Below are positions 29,539-40,410 of a DNA stretch of 64,000 nt, piece by piece. The notes under the pieces were generated by a model. That model worked only from the letters and a program-made list of their open reading frames with translations, ran no database searches and was not told where the DNA came from. Both the position numbers and the translations under genes were made by a program. The stretch covers positions 1 to 64,000 of the forward strand of contig MEFV01000021.1 of NCBI GenBank assembly GCA_001725255.1, given 5' to 3'. This DNA is from Comamonas sp. SCN 67-35 (GTDB lineage: Bacteria > Pseudomonadota > Gammaproteobacteria > Burkholderiales > Burkholderiaceae_C). The stretch's first letter is position 1. Every line of letters starts with the position of its first letter.

Positions 29539-31419
29539 ATGCAGTATTTTTCCGGTATGGATCGGGCACGCCGCGCACTCGAAGAGGGTGAGCGCCTGCC
29601 AAGTGGTGTGCTTCCCAGCCAGATAGCCAACAGTTGGTTGCGCTGCCGGGACTACGGACACAGTCCTGGTGCGACACCCGAGGACATCATCGTGCCGTTC
29701 GAGGCGGTCCGTCAGCGCCGCGAGCGCAACCCGTTGTTGCGTCGACTGGCGTTGGCGGAAATGCACAACCTGTACGCCCAGATCGCCGGTTCGAATTTCA
29801 TGATCGCCTTCGCGGACCCAGACGGCGTTGTGCTGGATACCGTCAGCGACCAGCTGTTTGCTGACAGTGCGCCGGGCAGGTCGATCGTTCCGGGAAGCAT
29901 GTGGAACGAAAGAGATGTGGGGACCAACGCGCTTGGCCTGTGCCTGCAGGAGAGGGCGCCGGTTGCGGTTTACGGTCGCGAACACTACTTCCGGGATCTC
30001 GGCCGAATCAGTTGCATGGCGGCGCCCATTCTCGACTCACGCGGAGAAGTGGTCGGGTTGATTGACGCGTCCTGCGCCATTGAATTTCGCCAGCAGCACA
30101 CCCACGCGCTGGTCAAGATGGCCGCCGCGACCATCGAGAACAGCCTGATTTATCAGGACAGCGCGGATCACTTCATCCTGGCGTTCCATCCTCGCGCAGA
30201 GTATCTCGATACCTTGTCGTCCGGTCTCATCTCCGTGTCCAGAGATGGCGAGATTGCGTCCGTCAATCGGCCCGGGCGTTCACTCCTGGCAGGCATCGAT
30301 ACCACCATCGGAATTCATTTTGAGGCGATGTTCGATGGGCGGTTCGCTCTTGCGATCGAGCAGCTGATGCGCGGAGGCATTGTCCGGATCCAGGATCGCG
30401 CGGGCAGCAGCGTCTTCATGGTGTGTCGGCAAATTGGCTCCGATGCCCGCCCGCAGGCCGGCTGCCTGGCGACTGTTTCAGCGTTTTCCAAGCCGGTGTC
30501 CATCGTCCGTGAGCAGTGCGATATCGGCTTTGTCTGCCAGGACGCGCAACTCCGCCACGCGATGGGGGGCCTCGCCAAGGCAGCCCAACTACGCATGCCG
30601 ATCTTCATAGAGGGGGAAACCGGGACGGGCAAGGAACTGATGGCACGACACGTGCACGCCATCAGTGGCCGCAAGGGCGAATTTGTCCCGGTCAATTGCG
30701 GTGCGGTGCCCGAGTCGCTGTTCGTTTCGGAGATCTTCGGCCATGAGAAGGGCGCATTCACCAACGCCAGCCGTGAGGGCGCGCCGGGGCTGGCCAGAAT
30801 GGCGGACGGGGGTTCACTGTTCCTGGACGAAGTGGCGGACATTCCGCTGGCAGCACAGACGTCGTTGCTGCGCTTCCTGGACAGCATGGAGGTGCGTTCG
30901 GTGGGTGGAAAAACCCTGAGCCGGGTCGACGTACAGATCATCTCGGCGACCAACCGGAATTTGGCTGAAATGGTCGCTCATCGGGAGTTCCGGGCCGACC
31001 TGCTGTACCGGCTCAACGCCTACAGCGTGAGGCTACCTGCCTTGAGACAGCGGCAGGATTTTGCCGAAATCGTCAAACGCCTGATTGAAGATCTTGCGCC
31101 CAATATGGCGATTACGGATGCGGCTATCCAATGCCTGCGCAGAATTGATTGGCCTGGCAATATCCGTCAGTTGCGTGGCGTGTTGCAGCGTGCGTTGCTG
31201 CGTCAGGACACGGAGTTTCTCGATGAGGACTCATTTCAAGGCTTGCCAGAATCCCATGATCCGGTTGCCAACGCGTGCGAGGAGTGTCGTGATCATCCGC
31301 TGAAGGCATTGCGGTGTCATGAGATTAGAGTTGTGTACGAAAAATCCGGCAAGAATATCTCCGAGACTGCGCGAGTACTCGGCCTTTCACGCACCACGGT
31401 TTACAAGCACTTGAACTGA
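29539..31419 (+). CDS. Sigma-54-dependent activator of the AcoR family
   Basis: A regulator of 626 residues from the ATG at 29539 with AGGAG upstream; an in-frame ATG at 29413 would run through the enhancer. Order of parts: an AcoR-type N-terminus (SGVLPSQIANSWLRCRDYG), a GAF-like sensor (about 55-200, SMWNERDVGTNALGLCL), a PAS-like region (about 210-290), an AAA+ domain with Walker A GETGTGKE (about 358-365) and the sigma-54 contact loop written GAFTNA rather than GAFTGA (about 405-410), and a C-terminal Fis-type helix-turn-helix (ISETARVLGLSRTTVYKHL). AcoR relatives activate acetoin, alcohol and diol operons. It is divergent from the dehydrogenase gene. Confidence 0.93.
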   Translation: MQYFSGMDRARRALEEGERLPSGVLPSQIANSWLRCRDYGHSPGATPEDIIVPFEAVRQRRERNPLLRRLALAEMHNLYAQIAGSNFMIAFADPDGVVLDTVSDQLFADSAPGRSIVPGSMWNERDVGTNALGLCLQERAPVAVYGREHYFRDLGRISCMAAPILDSRGEVVGLIDASCAIEFRQQHTHALVKMAAATIENSLIYQDSADHFILAFHPRAEYLDTLSSGLISVSRDGEIASVNRPGRSLLAGIDTTIGIHFEAMFDGRFALAIEQLMRGGIVRIQDRAGSSVFMVCRQIGSDARPQAGCLATVSAFSKPVSIVREQCDIGFVCQDAQLRHAMGGLAKAAQLRMPIFIEGETGTGKELMARHVHAISGRKGEFVPVNCGAVPESLFVSEIFGHEKGAFTNASREGAPGLARMADGGSLFLDEVADIPLAAQTSLLRFLDSMEVRSVGGKTLSRVDVQIISATNRNLAEMVAHREFRADLLYRLNAYSVRLPALRQRQDFAEIVKRLIEDLAPNMAITDAAIQCLRRIDWPGNIRQLRGVLQRALLRQDTEFLDEDSFQGLPESHDPVANACEECRDHPLKALRCHEIRVVYEKSGKNISETARVLGLSRTTVYKHLN

Positions 31420-31510
31420 TACAGCGCCCATCAAGGCATGACCGAGCCTTTGCGCAATGCCCAGGGGGCGTCACACGCGGCGAACGCGTTGGTGATAGTC
31501 CCCGACGTTG

Positions 31511-31699
31511 TTACCCCTGGATCTGCGCCTCCTGCGTGCCCTCGATTTCGTCGACCTTCACGTCCGCGTCTTCACCTGTGATCGCTTTGGCCCCGATTTG
31601 GGTTTCCTGCTCGAAGCGGTGTGATTTGTCCGTGTTGCGGTAGTCGCGGGTAAAGCATCCAGTACAGGCCCGCGGCACCGGCGTGACCGACGAGTACAT
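31511..31699 (-). pseudogene. Gene fragment at the right end of the island
   Basis: The frame encodes a hydrophilic tail, TRDYRNTDKSHRFEQETQIG followed by an acidic stretch ending EAQIQG. A neighbouring frame just upstream reads AAGLYWMLY, which looks like the end of a membrane helix. Together they suggest the frameshifted C-terminus of a membrane protein, perhaps a transporter, cut off at the island/repeat junction near 31678. The family is not recognised. The rest of 31420-31678 holds no other feature that I can see. Confidence 0.3.
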
Positions 31700-31796
31700 C
31701 GTGAGCCACTACTTCAAGACGCTCACGCAACTGGAGATGAGCTGGGGCGACACGCTGCACCACCTGGGCGAGGTGTCGGCGGGGGTGTTTGCCTGA
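31679..31796 (+). repeat. Direct repeat, right copy, with the native acyl-CoA dehydrogenase stop
   Basis: 31679-31792 repeats 22434-22549 without the AC insertion. In frame it reads GVTDEYIVSHYFKTLTQL onward to HHLGEVSAGVFA and a TGA at 31794-31796. This is the displaced natural 3' end of the gene that starts at 21454. It ends six bases from the stop of the convergent glycosylase gene. Confidence 0.95.
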
Positions 31797-31802
31797 AGCC
31801 TG

Positions 31803-32486
31803 TCAGCTTTCGGGATGGATGCTGAACGCCAGCATCGCCGAGAGCTCGCACAGCGACCGCCCCGAGTCGGCCTGCAGCGCGTTGAAGGCGTCCTGCACGG
31901 CTTGCAGTTCGCCCGGCGTTTTGGGCGTGCGTTGCACCACGCCCGCTTCGATGAGGCGCGCCACCACATCGCTCGTCAGCAGGAAGCTGTCCTTGCCCGC
32001 CAGGCGCAGGAAACCGGCCCCCGAGCGGCCCCCCAGGCGCGCCGCGCGCCGTGCGAGCAACTGCCAGAGCCCGATGATGTCGCTGGCAGGCCAGCCGGCG
32101 ATGAACTGCCCGAACGGCTCGCTACGCTCCTGTTCGATGTCGAGGATGAAGCGCGCATTCTTCGCAATGCTCTGCAGCTTGGCGCGGTCGCGGATCAGGC
32201 GCGCGTCCTGCATGTGCGCTTCGATTCGCTGGGCGTCCAGGTGTGCCATCGCCTGCACGCCGAAGCCCTCGAAGGCGGCCTCGAATGCGCTCCAGCGCGC
32301 GTCCACCACGCTGTGGCGCAAGCCCGCCTGGAACACGCGCTGCGTCATTGCGGAGAGGTAGCGGTCACCGCCTTTCTGGCGCAAAGCCTCGGGAGAAAGG
32401 GGCCGGGGCAGAACGCTCTCCAGCGTCGCTTCGGAGCCGAAGCGCTGCACCAGCATGTCGTGCAGCCATGTATACGCGATGGTCAT
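31803..32486 (-). CDS. DNA-3-methyladenine glycosylase I family protein
   Basis: Removes 3-methyladenine from alkylated DNA, by family. 227 residues from the ATG at 32486. Family features are [21 protein letters not shown], corresponding to the QAGLSW region of Tag, then the [20 protein letters not shown] helix and FGQFIAGWP. The zinc-binding Cys/His of E. coli Tag are not evident, as in a divergent subgroup. It lies after rpoD in the same direction, behind a terminator-like hairpin. Because of the rpoD frameshift, an artificial open frame fuses the two, but the true start is clear. Confidence 0.8.
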   Translation of the reverse strand: MTIAYTWLHDMLVQRFGSEATLESVLPRPLSPEALRQKGGDRYLSAMTQRVFQAGLRHSVVDARWSAFEAAFEGFGVQAMAHLDAQRIEAHMQDARLIRDRAKLQSIAKNARFILDIEQERSEPFGQFIAGWPASDIIGLWQLLARRAARLGGRSGAGFLRLAGKDSFLLTSDVVARLIEAGVVQRTPKTPGELQAVQDAFNALQADSGRSLCELSAMLAFSIHPES

Positions 32487-32510
32487 GAACCAGCTCCTGT
32501 CCAGAACATG

Positions 32511-32546
32511 AAAAACCCGCCGGGGCAGAGCGCCGAGGCGGGGTTT
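32511..32546 (-). terminator. Intrinsic terminator after rpoD
   Basis: AAACCCGCC / GGCGGGGTTT forms a stem with one bulge, followed on the minus strand by TTTTT. It sits 17 bases after the rpoD stop. Confidence 0.75.
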
Positions 32547-32563
32547 GCGTCGAGCCGATCCGC

Positions 32564-34907
<2,344 letters not shown>

Positions 34908-35149
34908 GAAGTTCCTCGAGGTCAAAACAGGGTGTCAAAATATCAAAAGCCGTGAAACGTGGCACGACACGGCGGACGGCGTGCGGGACCGCGTGTCATG
35001 GACGTGCGCTGGCTGGCGCATCGTCCGAAGGCAAGATGTCTGGGCGAACATTTGGAGTGCAGCCCTTGCGGTGATGGTGGGCAAAGCGCGTTGGCGCGCC
35101 GTTTCACTGTGCTGCCCGGTCCGGAGGTACTGCTGTCGCTCTTGCCGAC

Positions 35150-35190
35150 TAGCCCTACATTATAACGAAATGTTCGATTTCAAGAGCCGG
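35150..35190 (-). promoter_or_regulatory. Candidate promoter for rpoD just after dnaG
   Basis: A perfect TATAAT lies on the minus strand at 35159-35164, 16 bases past the dnaG stop, with a TTGAAA at a short 13-base spacing. Transcription from here would give rpoD a leader of about 245 bases. The rest of 34908-35150 shows no gene and no RNA gene that I recognise. Confidence 0.4.
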
Positions 35191-37057
35191 TGATCGCGCT
35201 GTTTCCCGACAGTTTCAGCGCCTTTCTGCGCTCTTCAAGCTGGCGATAGCGCTCGAGCGCCAGCGGATCCTGGCTGCTGGCGGCGATGAGTGCGCTCTGT
35301 TCGCGCTCGATGTTTTCGACGTGCAGCCGGGCGAGCAGGCCGTGCAGTTCGGCGCGCAGTTCGTTTTCGTCGCCTTCGGTCTGCGCGTGCGAGCCGGTCA
35401 TGATGCGCTCGGCCAGCGCCTGCGCTTCATGTCCCTGAAGAAGCTGCGCCAGCCGCGCCCAGGGCAGCACACCGCTCTGGTGCCATTGCTCCTCGAGCCA
35501 CGTGAACAGCAGCCCGTGTGGCGGCGCCAGTTCGGCCAGGGCGCCGCGGTCTTCCTGGTCCAACGTTTCAAGAAACGCCATGTGCGAGAGCAGCAGGCGC
35601 ATCGCGTGGTCGCTGCGACGGATCGGTTTGCCCCGAGGCAGGGGCGGCTGGGTCGCGATGCGCACCCCCGCGTGGCGCGAACCGCGCCAGTCGTTGCCCT
35701 TGCGCCAAGACCGGTAACCAGTCGAATCTGGCTCCGCGGACCGTCCATCATGTGTGGACTGCTCCATGGACCATAGCGAAACGAGGGGCTCCATCTGCAT
35801 TTGCCCGAGTTCGGCCAGCTGCGCGGCGATTTGCTGCTTGAGCGCGCCCACGGGCAGTGGCGTCCAGAGCGCGCGGGCGTTGCTGAGCATGTGTGCGCGT
35901 CCTTCGGCCGTGCCCAGGTCGCAGCCTTCGCGCGCGGCCTGTTCGAGAAAACGCGACAGTGGCAGCGCGTCGCCCACCTGGCGCGCGAACGCATCGTGGC
36001 CGAAGGTGCGGATGTAGCTGTCCGGATCGTGCTCGGGGGGCAGGAAGAGAAACTTGATGCTGCGCGTGTCGCTCGCGTAGGGCAGGGCCGCGTCCAGCGC
36101 CTTGCGCGCGGCGCGCCGCCCCGCGCCATCGCCGTCGAAGCTGAAGACCACCTGATCGCTGAAGCGAAACAGCTTGTGCATGTGCTCGGCCGTGCAGGCG
36201 GTGCCCAGCGTCGCCACGGCGTTGCCGAAGCCCAGCTGGGCCAGCGCCACCACGTCCATGTAGCCCTCGGTCACGAGCACGTAACCGGCCTCGCGGATCG
36301 CCTGGCGCGCCTCGAACAGGCCGTAGAGTTCGCGGCCCTTGTGAAACACCGGCGTTTCGGGCGAATTGAGGTATTTGGGCTTCTCGTCGGTGAGCACGCG
36401 CCCGCCAAAGCCGATGCATTCGCCCTTGACGTTGCGGATCGGGAACATCACGCGCTCGCGAAAGCGGTCGTAGCGCCTGCCGTCTTCCTCGTTTTCGATC
36501 ACCAGGCCGCTTTGCACCAGCAGCGGGCTGTCGTACTCAGCGAACACGCTCGCCAGGCCGTGCCAGCCGCTGCCGGCCCAGCCCAGGGCGTAGCGCTTGG
36601 CGACGGCGCCGCTCACGCCGCGGCCCTTGAGGTAGGCGATGGCGGTCGGTGATTCGCGCAGCTGCGCGCAGAACGCCTGCGCTGCGCGGGCCAGCACCTC
36701 GCTCAAGGTGGCCTGCTGCTGGCGCTGCGCCTGCGCGCGCTCGCGCTCCTGCGGGGATTGGTCGTCCTCGGGAACCTGCAGGCCCGCCTGCTGGGCCAGG
36801 TCCTGCACCGCCTCGCGAAAGCCCATGCCCTGGTGCTCCATCAGAAAACCGATGGCGTTGCCGTTCTTGCCGCAGCCAAAGCAGTGGAAAAACTGCTTGG
36901 ACGGGCTGACGCTGAACGAGGGCGATTTCTCGCCATGGAAGGGGCACAGCCCCATGAAATTGGCGCCGCTTTTCTTCAGCTGCACGTAGCGGCCGACGAT
37001 GTCGACCACGTCGGTGCGCTCGAGCAACTCCTGGATGAACGATTGGGGGATGGCCAC
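35180..37057 (-). CDS. dnaG: DNA primase
   Basis: Makes RNA primers at the replication fork. 625 residues from a GTG at 37057 (reads V/MAIPQSFIQELLERTDVVDI, the family start). N-terminal CHC2 zinc finger: CPFHGEKSPSFSVSPSKQFF followed by HCFGC. The TOPRIM core carries the conserved acidic VTEGYMDVVAL (Glu) and FSFDGDGAGRRAA (Asp-x-Asp), and a C-terminal DnaB-binding region follows. dnaG next to rpoD is the macromolecular-synthesis arrangement; rpsU is not in the window. It is divergent from the acyl-CoA synthetase gene. Confidence 0.97.
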   Translation of the reverse strand: MAIPQSFIQELLERTDVVDIVGRYVQLKKSGANFMGLCPFHGEKSPSFSVSPSKQFFHCFGCGKNGNAIGFLMEHQGMGFREAVQDLAQQAGLQVPEDDQSPQERERAQAQRQQQATLSEVLARAAQAFCAQLRESPTAIAYLKGRGVSGAVAKRYALGWAGSGWHGLASVFAEYDSPLLVQSGLVIENEEDGRRYDRFRERVMFPIRNVKGECIGFGGRVLTDEKPKYLNSPETPVFHKGRELYGLFEARQAIREAGYVLVTEGYMDVVALAQLGFGNAVATLGTACTAEHMHKLFRFSDQVVFSFDGDGAGRRAARKALDAALPYASDTRSIKFLFLPPEHDPDSYIRTFGHDAFARQVGDALPLSRFLEQAAREGCDLGTAEGRAHMLSNARALWTPLPVGALKQQIAAQLAELGQMQMEPLVSLWSMEQSTHDGRSAEPDSTGYRSWRKGNDWRGSRHAGVRIATQPPLPRGKPIRRSDHAMRLLLSHMAFLETLDQEDRGALAELAPPHGLLFTWLEEQWHQSGVLPWARLAQLLQGHEAQALAERIMTGSHAQTEGDENELRAELHGLLARLHVENIEREQSALIAASSQDPLALERYRQLEERRKALKLSGNSAITGS

Positions 37058-37129
37058 GGGCAGGATTTTCGCGCATGCAAATTTGTTGTAATCGAGCCGC
37101 GGGCAGGGCGCCCGATTTGGAGAGCACGC

Positions 37130-38779
37130 ATGAGCACCAGCATTTTCGACCAGCACCTCGCGCGCAACGAGGCCAATTTCGCACCGCTGACCCCCCTGTT
37201 GTTCATCGAACGCACGGCCGAGGTCTATCCCGAGCGCCTTGCCATCGTGCACGGCGGCCTGCGCCAGACGTGGAGCCAGACGTATGACCGCTGCAGGCGC
37301 CTGGCCAGCAGCCTGCGGCGCGCGGGCGTCGGCAAAAACGACACCGTCGCCGTGATGCTGCCCAACACGCCGCCGATGGTGGAGGCGCATTTCGGCGTGC
37401 CCATGGCGGGTGCGGTGCTCAACACCATGAACACGCGCCTGGACCCGGAGGCCGTGGCCTTCATGCTGGACCACGGCGAGGCCAAGGTGGTGATCGTCGA
37501 CCCCGAGTTCACGCCCGTGATGGCCAGGGCGCTGGCCCTGCGCAAGCGCACGGCGCCCATCCTCGTGATCGAAACCGAGGACGCGCTCTACGGCCCGGCC
37601 GCGCAAGGCCTGGGTGGCACGCGCTACGAGGATTTCATTGCCGCGGGCGATGCGCAATTCGCCTGGGAACTGCCCGGCGACGAGTGGGACGCGATCGCGC
37701 TGAACTACACCAGCGGCACCACCGGCAATCCCAAGGGCGTGGTCTATCACCATCGCGGCGCGGCGGTGAACGCCATCAGCAACATCCTGGAATGGGACAT
37801 GCCCAAGCACAGCGTCTATCTCTGGACGCTGCCGATGTTTCACTGCAACGGCTGGTGCTTTCCATGGACCGTGGCGGCGCGCGCCGGCGTCAACGTCTGC
37901 CTGCGGCGGGTCGAAGCCAAGGCTATCTTCGACGCGATCCGCGACCATGGCGTGACGCACTACTGCGGTGCGCCCATCGTGCAGTCGCTGCTGGTCAACG
38001 CCCCGGCCGAGATGAAACAGGGCGTGCCCGCGGGCGTCAAGGCGATGGTTGCCGGTGCCGCGCCGCCGGCCGCGCTGATCGAGGGCATGGAGCAGATGGG
38101 GTTCGATCTGACGCACGTCTATGGCCTGACCGAGGTCTATGGCCCGGCCACGGTCTGCGCCAGGCAGGAGGCCTGGAGCGCGCTGGACGTGGGCGAGCGC
38201 GCGGCGCTCAACGCGCGCCAGGGCGTGCGCTACCACCTGCAGCGCTCGGCGCGCGTGCTCGACCCCGAGACCATGCGGCCCGTCCCGATGGATGGAGAAA
38301 CCATGGGCGAGATCATGTTTCAGGGCAATATCACGATGAAGGGCTACCTCAAGAATGCCGAGGCAAGCGACGAGGCGTTTCACGGCGGCTGGTTTCACTC
38401 GGGCGATCTGGCGGTGCAGTACCCCGACGGCTACATCAAGATCAAGGACCGCAGCAAGGACATCATCATCTCGGGCGGCGAGAACATTTCTTCGATCGAG
38501 GTGGAGGACGTGCTGTATCGCCATCCGGCGGTGATGGCCGCCGCGGTGGTGGCGCGGCCCGACCCCAAATGGGGTGAGACGCCGTGTGCCTTCGTCGAGC
38601 TGAAAAACGGCGCCTCGGCCAGCGCCGAGGAGATCGTCGCGCACTGCAAGCGCCATCTGGCGGGCTTCAAGGTGCCGCGTGCCATCGTCTTTGGCGAGCT
38701 GCCCAAGACCAGCACCGGCAAGATTCAGAAATTCGAGCTGCGCCAGCGAGCCGGGTCGGCCAGCGCGATCGATGTCTGA
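37130..38779 (+). CDS. Acyl-CoA synthetase (AMP-forming)
   Basis: Activates a carboxylic acid to its CoA thioester through an acyl-adenylate. 549 residues from the ATG at 37130 with GGAGAG upstream. The AMP-binding P-loop is NYTSGTTGNPKGVVYHHRG (about residues 189-207); further motifs are VYGLTEVYGP, GWFHSGDLAVQYPDGYIKIKDRSKDIIISGGENIS and the catalytic Lys near LPKTSTGKIQKFELR. The length and motifs fit medium- or long-chain acyl-CoA synthetases of the alkK/FadD-like group; the chain length cannot be read from sequence. Confidence 0.93.
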   Translation: MSTSIFDQHLARNEANFAPLTPLLFIERTAEVYPERLAIVHGGLRQTWSQTYDRCRRLASSLRRAGVGKNDTVAVMLPNTPPMVEAHFGVPMAGAVLNTMNTRLDPEAVAFMLDHGEAKVVIVDPEFTPVMARALALRKRTAPILVIETEDALYGPAAQGLGGTRYEDFIAAGDAQFAWELPGDEWDAIALNYTSGTTGNPKGVVYHHRGAAVNAISNILEWDMPKHSVYLWTLPMFHCNGWCFPWTVAARAGVNVCLRRVEAKAIFDAIRDHGVTHYCGAPIVQSLLVNAPAEMKQGVPAGVKAMVAGAAPPAALIEGMEQMGFDLTHVYGLTEVYGPATVCARQEAWSALDVGERAALNARQGVRYHLQRSARVLDPETMRPVPMDGETMGEIMFQGNITMKGYLKNAEASDEAFHGGWFHSGDLAVQYPDGYIKIKDRSKDIIISGGENISSIEVEDVLYRHPAVMAAAVVARPDPKWGETPCAFVELKNGASASAEEIVAHCKRHLAGFKVPRAIVFGELPKTSTGKIQKFELRQRAGSASAIDV

Positions 38780-38783
38780 AGAC

Positions 38784-38836
38784 TATTGATTGTGTAGCTG
38801 CCTGCGCTTGATGGGCGGGCGCCAGTATCGAATTTT
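38784..38836. repeat. Dispersed AGCTA/GCGCTT palindromic repeat, intergenic copy
   Basis: TGTAGCTGCCTGCGCTTGATGG followed by GCGGGCGCCAGTATCG resembles the copies at 42706-42745 and 52694-52733. It fills the gap between the convergent synthetase and phospholipase genes and touches the stop codon of the latter. Confidence 0.6.
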
Positions 38837-40410
38837 TACAGCAGCCATTCGATCGGCAGCAGCGCCAGCAGCCGCACCATCGCGCTGCTCCACCAGGTGG
38901 TGTGCGGCTCGGTGGTGTGGATCGGTGCCGGGTGGCCGACGCCGGCCTGCCACCGCAGCGCGCCGTCACCCGCGAGGCTGACGTGGTAGGACTGGCGCGG
39001 GATCTCGTCGTCGAAGGCCTGCGCCATCTGCCGCGCCAGCGCCGGGCTGTCGATCAGAAAGCCCAGCTCGGTGTTGAGCAGCGCCGAGCGCGGGTCGAAA
39101 TTGAGCGAACCGACGAACACGCGCTCGCCATCGACCGCGAAGGTCTTGGCGTGCAGGCTGGAGCCCGAGCTGCCCAGACGCTGCAGCAGCGGCCGGCCCT
39201 TGTCGGCGGTGTATCCGGGCACCAGGCGGCGCATCTCGTAGAGCGTGACACCCTCGGCCAGCAGGCTTTTGCGGCGCTTGGCGTAGCCCGCGTGCACGGC
39301 CGGCACGTCGGTGGCCTCGAAGGCGTTGGTCAGCACGCGCACGCGCACCCCGGCCTGGCGCAGCCGCGCAAAGGCGGCCACGCCGGCGGCGGTGGGCACG
39401 AAGTAGGGCGAGACCACCTCCACGCTGTGCTTCGGCTGACCCAGGGCCGCGCCCAGCTGCCGCAGCAGCAGGTCGGCGCGGTGCGCCTGGCCCAGCGCCT
39501 TGGCCGGGTCGTCGCTGAGCATGCGCACCCGTGCCCAGTGCAGGGGCAGCGTGTGTTCGAGCAACTGGCGCGTGAAGTCGCTGGCGGCGATCGCGCGGGC
39601 GAAATCGCTGGCGCCGGGCGAGTGCAGCAGCGCCTGCGCCTGCGTGGCCAGCTCGGCCAGGGCGCCTGGCACGACGGCAGGCAGGATGCGCTCGGCGGGA
39701 TGGGCGCTGGCGCTGGCCCAGTAGCGGTCGAAATCGCTCGACACCTCGGGCACCACCGGGCCAGCGGCCAGCACGTCCAGGTCGGCGAACAGCACGCCCT
39801 GCGTGGCGCCGAAGTATTCGTCGCCGACGTTGCGCCCGCCGACGATGCTCGCCTGGTTGTCCGCCGTGAACGATTTGTTGTGCATGCGCCGGTTGGCGCG
39901 GCGCGGCGCGGCCAGGTAGCCGAGCACCTTGGGGCGACGCAGTGTGAAGGGGTTGAACAGACGCACCTCGACGTTCGGATGGCCGTTGAGTGTCGCCAGC
40001 GGCGCGTCCAGCCCGGCGGTGCCCAGATCGTCCAGCAGCAGGCGCACGCGCACGCCGCGCTCGGCGGCGGCCAGCAGCTCGGCCAGCAGCAGCGTGCCGG
40101 TGATGTCGCCGCGCCAGATGTAGTACTGCACATCCAGCGTGCGTTCGGCCGCGCGCGCCAGCAGCACGCGGGCGGCAAAGGCGTCGTGCGGATGGGCCAG
40201 CAGGTGTATGCCGCTCAGGCCCGGGTGCGCGGCGAGTTCGGGGCCCAGTGCCCGGCCGATCAGCGTTTCGCGCGCGGTGGGCAGCGGCAGCGCCACCGAG
40301 GCGCTGCGCCCGGTGGGCGGCGGCAGGCCGCAGCTTGCCAGCAGCAACCCGGCGAGCAGCGCCAGCAGCGGGCGGGCGCTGGAGTGTGGGGTGGGCATCG
40401 TTGCCATCAC
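38836..40410 (-). CDS. Phospholipase D family lipoprotein (cardiolipin synthase-like)
   Basis: 524 residues with a lipoprotein signal (LLALLAGLLLASC, lipobox Cys about residue 27). Two HKD motifs are visible: HNKSFTADNQASIVGGRNVGD near residue 176 and LHAKTFAVDGERVFVGSLNFD near 418, each followed by the Gly-Gly/Gly-Ser and Asn of the family. The architecture matches ClsC/YmdC-like phosphatidyltransferases. Its start overlaps the stop of the thioredoxin gene by ATGA, so the two are translationally coupled, which fixes the start at 40410. Outer-membrane or periplasmic location is inferred from the lipobox. Confidence 0.88.
   Translation of the reverse strand: MMATMPTPHSSARPLLALLAGLLLASCGLPPPTGRSASVALPLPTARETLIGRALGPELAAHPGLSGIHLLAHPHDAFAARVLLARAAERTLDVQYYIWRGDITGTLLLAELLAAAERGVRVRLLLDDLGTAGLDAPLATLNGHPNVEVRLFNPFTLRRPKVLGYLAAPRRANRRMHNKSFTADNQASIVGGRNVGDEYFGATQGVLFADLDVLAAGPVVPEVSSDFDRYWASASAHPAERILPAVVPGALAELATQAQALLHSPGASDFARAIAASDFTRQLLEHTLPLHWARVRMLSDDPAKALGQAHRADLLLRQLGAALGQPKHSVEVVSPYFVPTAAGVAAFARLRQAGVRVRVLTNAFEATDVPAVHAGYAKRRKSLLAEGVTLYEMRRLVPGYTADKGRPLLQRLGSSGSSLHAKTFAVDGERVFVGSLNFDPRSALLNTELGFLIDSPALARQMAQAFDDEIPRQSYHVSLAGDGALRWQAGVGHPAPIHTTEPHTTWWSSAMVRLLALLPIEWLL

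Larger units (their letters stand above)
22550..31678. mobile_element. Inserted accessory island (polyol-type ABC importer, alcohol dehydrogenase, sigma-54 regulator)
   Basis: About 9.1 kb lying between two direct copies of the 3' end of the acyl-CoA dehydrogenase gene. The right copy ends six bases from the next convergent gene, as expected for the original layout, so removal of one repeat plus the island restores a normal chromosome. The base composition is visibly less GC-rich than the flanks, most clearly in 31070-31420. No integrase, transposase or terminal inverted repeat is visible, so the route of entry is open: a lost recombinase acting on the gene end, or single-crossover integration of a circle carrying this gene end. 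22550-22603 holds no gene. Confidence 0.8.

Noticed and set aside
22550..31678. Island as a prophage or classical integrative element
   Set aside because: There is no integrase, phage structural gene, conjugation gene or tRNA target. Only the direct repeats support integration.
34908..35179. Possible RNA gene or small protein between dnaG and rpoD
   Set aside because: I found no tRNA-like cloverleaf or convincing coding frame; only the TATAAT-type promoter is supported.
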